A stretch of 56,362 nucleotides of DNA. Origin: a bacterium. Lineage in GTDB: Bacteria > Planctomycetota > Planctomycetia > Planctomycetales > Planctomycetaceae. The stretch spans positions 1 to 56,362 of the forward strand of contig WGMU01000170.1 of the NCBI GenBank assembly GCA_016124895.1. The letters run 5' to 3'. Both the position numbers and the translations under genes were made by a program. Shown here piece after piece: positions 52,631 to 56,362 of the stretch (positions are counted from its first letter, which is position 1; the number at the start of each line of letters is the position of its first letter). Under the pieces are notes generated by a model. The model worked only from the letters and a program-made list of their open reading frames with translations, made no database searches and had not been told where the DNA came from.

Positions 52631-54382
52631 ATGTCTGTTTCCGGAAAACTGCGAGCACTGGCGGGATGGCCGATCCGGGTGCGTGTGCGCCGACAGCTCG
52701 ACCGGTTTCTCGCCGACTGCCAAGACTGTCGCGCGACGCAGCAGCGGACACTCGCCGGACTGCTTGATCTGAATCGCGACTCACGGTTCGCCGCTGACCA
52801 CGGTCTGTCAACCGCATCCAGCAGCAGCGACATGCGGTCGGCACTGCCCGTGACGCAGTACCGCGACTATCGCGAGTATGTTGAGCCGCTCAAGCACGGT
52901 GACTTCCAGTCGCTGCTGGGGTCGAATAACCGGCTGCTGATGTTCTCACTGAGCAGCGGCACAACGTCGGATTCGAAGTTCATCCCAGTGACCGAACGCT
53001 TCTATCAGGACTATCGTCGCGGCTGGCAGCTCTGGGGGATTGCGGCATTCGATGCCTATCCGAAAATGAAACAGTTGAAGCTGGTGCAGCTTGCCAGCGA
53101 TTTCTGTCGCGGACACACGGAAGTCGGGACGCCGTGCGGAAATATCTCCGGACTGGCCGCGGCGATGCAGAGCCGTGCCGTGCAGATGATTTATTCGCTG
53201 CCGTACGAGGTCGTGAAAATTGGCTGCCCGGAAGCGAAATACTACACAGCGCTGCGACTGGCCATTGCAGATCCTGCCGTCGGGCAGATGACGACAGCCA
53301 ACCCCAGCACACTGGTCCATCTGGCGCAGATTGCCGACGAGCGGAAAACAGACCTGATCCGTGACATCTTTGACGGATCTCTGGCGACCTGGAGCGAACT
53401 TCCGGAGGCGATTCGCCCGGCGCTTGCTGCTCGACTTCGACCACGGCGGCAGCGGGCACGCGAACTCGATCGGATCGTCCAGGCGACGGGTCAGCTTTAT
53501 CCGCGCGACTTCTGGCAGGATCTGCAGTTTCTGGCTGTCTGGACGGGAGGCAGTTGCGCGGCCTATCTGCCCGCGGTCAAGGAGTACTTTGGCGAGGTTC
53601 CAATCCGGGATCACGGCCTGTCGGCCAGCGAAGGCCGCATGTCGATTCCATTTGGCAACGACTCGCCCGACGGCGTGCTCGATATCCAGTCGCACTATTA
53701 CGAGTTCATCCCGGAGAACGAGTACGACAGCAGTTCGCCGACGGTCCTCGAAGCTCACGAACTCGAAGTCAATCGTGACTACTACATTCTGCTGACGACG
53801 GCGTCCGGCTTTTATCGTTACGACATCTGTGATGTTGTGCGTTGTACCGGCTATGAAGGGACGACGCCGATCGTGCGGTTTCTCCACAAGGGAGCCCACA
53901 TCTCCAGCATTACCGGCGAGAAGCTGGCCGAATCGCAGGTCGTCGAGGGCGTCCGTACGGTGCTTGACGAGTTTAATCATCGCGTTCGGTACTACACCCT
54001 GATTCCCGCGTGGGGCGACCCACCGGGATACCGGCTGCTGCTCGAAGAGCGTGACGTTCCAGGACACGAAACCATCCGCCGTATCGAGCGGCGGCTGGAC
54101 GATCGGCTGCGCGAACTCAACTGTGAGTACGACGAGAAGCGAGGCACCGGGCGTCTTGCTTGCCTGTCGGTTCTGCCGTTGAAGAACGGAAGCTGGGTCG
54201 AGTTTGCTGCGATGCGTCAGCAGCGGCTGGGCGGCAGCATCGAGCAATACAAGCATCCGTGCCTGCTGCCAAACATGCGGGCCGCTGCGGAATATGTGCG
54301 ACGACTCCAGCTCCATTCGCAGACCATGCTTCAAATACCGGATGCGGACGACGCAGCGTCGCGCACCCGGGCATCCGCATGA
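52631..54382 (+). CDS. GH3-family acyl-amido synthetase-like protein (583 aa)
   Basis: GH3 proteins, first known from plants, are ANL-superfamily adenylating enzymes that join acyl acids to amino acids; bacterial ones are less studied. The phosphate-loop motif SSGTTS is at 108-113 (LSSGTTSDSKFIPVT), and FYRYDICDVVRCTGY near 390-405 and FLHKGAHISSITGEKLAE near 415-432 are family motifs. Length is as in plant GH3 (about 580-600). ATG 52631 has no strong Shine-Dalgarno. The 3' end overlaps, on the other strand, the last 52 bp of the response-regulator exon. Substrates are unknown. Confidence 0.88.
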   Translation: MSVSGKLRALAGWPIRVRVRRQLDRFLADCQDCRATQQRTLAGLLDLNRDSRFAADHGLSTASSSSDMRSALPVTQYRDYREYVEPLKHGDFQSLLGSNNRLLMFSLSSGTTSDSKFIPVTERFYQDYRRGWQLWGIAAFDAYPKMKQLKLVQLASDFCRGHTEVGTPCGNISGLAAAMQSRAVQMIYSLPYEVVKIGCPEAKYYTALRLAIADPAVGQMTTANPSTLVHLAQIADERKTDLIRDIFDGSLATWSELPEAIRPALAARLRPRRQRARELDRIVQATGQLYPRDFWQDLQFLAVWTGGSCAAYLPAVKEYFGEVPIRDHGLSASEGRMSIPFGNDSPDGVLDIQSHYYEFIPENEYDSSSPTVLEAHELEVNRDYYILLTTASGFYRYDICDVVRCTGYEGTTPIVRFLHKGAHISSITGEKLAESQVVEGVRTVLDEFNHRVRYYTLIPAWGDPPGYRLLLEERDVPGHETIRRIERRLDDRLRELNCEYDEKRGTGRLACLSVLPLKNGSWVEFAAMRQQRLGGSIEQYKHPCLLPNMRAAAEYVRRLQLHSQTMLQIPDADDAASRTRASA

Positions 54383-54465
54383 TCGACCGTCGTGTGGTCG
54401 CTCCGGTCGTTGATGCGGTAACCAACGCCGCGCACTGTCTCGATCAGCCAGGCATGACTGCCAAG
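54331..54465 (-). pseudogene. 3' exon of an OmpR-type response regulator interrupted by the group II intron
   Basis: Reading minus from 54465, LGSHAWLIETVRGVGYRIND is the end of the winged-helix DNA-binding domain of OmpR/PhoB response regulators (IETVRGVGYR is diagnostic). About 24 further residues follow before the stop at 54331, overlapping the end of the GH3 gene. The 5' part of the gene must lie beyond the right edge, across the intron. Unless the intron splices out, the regulator is disrupted. Confidence 0.8.
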
Positions 54466-54543
<78 letters not shown>

Positions 54544-54556
54544 CCGGTTGATGGTG

Positions 54557-55903
54557 TTACCTCCGTGAGGATTGACAGGCCTTCGCGTGGGCCGTTGCCA
54601 GACTGAACAGCCCGCGTTTGGCGAAGTAAGTGTTCGGCCAGGTGAAGCTGGCTCGCTGGTCGCGGGCAACGCCGCGACCTCCGGAGCGACGGCGCAGAAG
54701 ACTCCGCAGTCGCATCCGTAACCAGCTGTCGAGATCACGATAAACCGAACTCCGCGTGCTGTGCTGGAAATAGTGAAACCAGCCACGCAGTGTTTGATTC
54801 ACGTCGGCGATGATCCACAGCAGGGAATCACCACTCGTCCGACGGGTCTTTCTCCGCAGCGTGTCCTTCAGCGCTGTGAGACTCTTCTTCCGCGGCCAGT
54901 GTTGTGTGCCACGGAATTCGTATCCCAGAAACGCGAAGCTGCCGGTTCGCGAGTCGACGATCTGTGTCTTCGTCGGGTGCAGAGTCAGGCCATGGTCGCC
55001 CACCCACGCCCGAACGATCTCCAGCGCCCGTTCGGCATCTTCGGCCGAGCGGCACAGGATCACAAAATCATCGGCGTAACGGACCATCTCGAAGCCGGAC
55101 TGGGCCAGCAGATGGTCCAGTGGATCGAGATAGATGTTGCTCAGCAGCGGACTGAGAACTGCCCCCTGCGGAGCACCGGAGCCCGGCGTCCACGCTTCTG
55201 TGCCGTCCATGATGCGCGCCTGCAGAAACGACTCGATCAGCGACAGCACGCGGCCATCGGCGATCTTCGTCCGCAGGCAGTCCATCAGAGCGGCGTGGGG
55301 AATCGAGTCGAAGTAACCCTTCAGGTCGGCATCCACAACGTGGACATAGCCGGCCTTCAACAGGGCATCGACCCGGCGCAGAGCATCTCTGCAGCTGCGA
55401 CCCGGACGAAATCCATAACTGTGTTCCGCAAAGTCACGTTCGAAGATCGGCTCGATCACGTTCACAAGCGCGGCCTGCACCACGCGATCACGCACCGTCG
55501 GAATCCCCAACGGACGTGTCTCGTTCGTGCCGGGCTTGGGAATGTGAACGCGACGGATGGCCTGCGGGCGAAACGTGCCGGACTTCAGAGCGGACGATAA
55601 CTGCCGGAGATTCTCCGGAAGACGCCGGCCAAACTCGTCCACCGAAACGTGATCAACTCCCGCGGCCCCGTTCTTCGACGCCACCTGCTGATACGCAGCC
55701 AGAAGATTCCGCTCAGAGAAGACTTTATCGATCAGCCTGAACCATACGCCTCCTCCCACTCCCTCAATGAGAGCCGTCAACATGCGCAACGTCCAGACAC
55801 ACGGTTTGGCACACTTCCACAGGGAAGCGGCTGCTCCGGCTTGCTGAGCCAAAGGCACTGACGCCGGTCGTTGTTCCGTGGTCCTGTCCATGAACGCATC
55901 CAT
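54557..55903 (-). CDS. ltrA: Group II intron reverse transcriptase/maturase (448 aa)
   Basis: A retron-type reverse transcriptase with YADD at 276-279, the GFRPGRSCRDAL and DADLKGYFDSIPH motifs of fingers and palm, GAPQGAVLSPLLSNIYLDPL, and a maturase (domain X) segment LRGWFHYFQHSTRSS. No C-terminal HNH endonuclease is present, so retrohoming may rely on other DNA-end sources. ATG 55903 follows AGGAAG closely; the frame is open to a GTG at 55927 and the ATG at 55891 is another option. It should splice its host intron and promote its insertion. Confidence 0.92.
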   Translation of the reverse strand: MDAFMDRTTEQRPASVPLAQQAGAAASLWKCAKPCVWTLRMLTALIEGVGGGVWFRLIDKVFSERNLLAAYQQVASKNGAAGVDHVSVDEFGRRLPENLRQLSSALKSGTFRPQAIRRVHIPKPGTNETRPLGIPTVRDRVVQAALVNVIEPIFERDFAEHSYGFRPGRSCRDALRRVDALLKAGYVHVVDADLKGYFDSIPHAALMDCLRTKIADGRVLSLIESFLQARIMDGTEAWTPGSGAPQGAVLSPLLSNIYLDPLDHLLAQSGFEMVRYADDFVILCRSAEDAERALEIVRAWVGDHGLTLHPTKTQIVDSRTGSFAFLGYEFRGTQHWPRKKSLTALKDTLRRKTRRTSGDSLLWIIADVNQTLRGWFHYFQHSTRSSVYRDLDSWLRMRLRSLLRRRSGGRGVARDQRASFTWPNTYFAKRGLFSLATAHAKACQSSRR

Positions 55904-56356
55904 CTTCCTGCCCGGCCTTCGCTCCACCGGAGTTACCCGGTTTCAACACTACTATGCGGGCTCTGACTCCTGAGCAACCGGCTCTTCGTACCGGTCGGTT
56001 CCGCAACGGAATCCGGCACATGAACACCGATCTGTCTGTCGCTCAGGTCTCTTTGCTTCATGTGTCTGACCTTCCGACCATTCCGTCTCCAACCACCTGA
56101 CTGCTCTCATGATCGCTTTGACACGCTACCCCTCAGCGCCATGAGCGTTCGACAATGTCGAATTCGGGCTTCACCACAAGAAGGCAGGCTCGCCAGACAG
56201 ACCGGCCGAATCGAGTTCACACAAAGTTACGGACTGGTCATTCTCCTCCGGTTGCTTCCCACCCCGCCTCACGACGACGCAGTGACCTTCAGATACAGGC
56301 CGGAGAGCGTCTACCTGAAGAGGACTCACACCTCTCTGACCAAACACACTCACAAA
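55904..56356 (-). ncRNA. Group II intron 5' domains (I-III region)
   Basis: Between the GTGCG start and the RT gene, this 450-nt stretch has no coding frame of its own that is convincing. It is rich in short complementary segments, and contains GGTGGGAAGCAACCGG and GACCAGTCCGTAAC, words typical of the domain I core of bacterial group II introns. Exon-binding sites could not be identified without the 5' exon. Confidence 0.6.
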
Positions 56357-56362
56357 CGCACC

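Overview
The window looks like chromosomal DNA of a GC-rich planctomycete. The evidence is the density of families that are expanded in that phylum: DUF1549/DUF1553 proteins, DUF1501 proteins, a DUF1592/DUF1552 pair, a DUF1583-like remnant, a soluble-plus-TPR serine/threonine kinase, duplicated ExbD genes and very large secreted TPR proteins. Many intergenic gaps carry long palindromes. All assignments come from reading the sequence; no database search was run.

Layout. 1-1.7 kb: a NACHT NTPase (minus) whose C-terminus ends abruptly. 2.0-6.8 kb (minus): a tripartite tricarboxylate transporter in which the binding protein and the small membrane subunit are fused (TctC-TctB), its TctA permease, and a secreted proline-rich, probable outer-membrane protein. 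7.0-10.0 kb: a membrane serine/threonine kinase with C-terminal TPRs, divergent from bioB (10.35 kb). A class-III aminotransferase and a LolD/MacB-type ABC ATPase without a visible permease follow.

14.3-34.2 kb (all plus) is the most interesting block: two overlapping exbD genes, a one-pass membrane protein, a polytopic DUF4159 protein, a secreted TPR protein, a DUF1549/DUF1553 and a DUF1501 protein, a secreted TPR protein with a central beta module, a 2573-residue secreted protein with TPRs at both ends and several copies of the same type of beta module, then an ExbB-type proton channel. My reading (inference) is a proton-motive-force-powered envelope machine with large periplasmic or surface TPR scaffolds.

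34.4-50.4 kb: a secreted SGNH-like protein; a DUF1592 / DUF1552 / Tat-exported unknown cluster; an unknown secreted protein divergent from a diheme c-type cytochrome; a CehA-like PHP-type secreted protein; and a minus-strand DUF1549-small membrane protein-DUF1501 operon.

50.5-56.4 kb is a rearranged, mobile-element-bearing end: a small unknown ORF, a truncated alpha/beta hydrolase running into a reversed DUF1583-like fragment, a stranded C-terminal fragment, a GH3-family gene, and a nearly 1.9 kb group II intron (minus) with its reverse transcriptase. The intron interrupts the winged-helix end of an OmpR-type response regulator; its 3' exon is visible, and the 5' intron boundary falls on the last bases of the window. 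No tRNA, rRNA or CRISPR array was seen.
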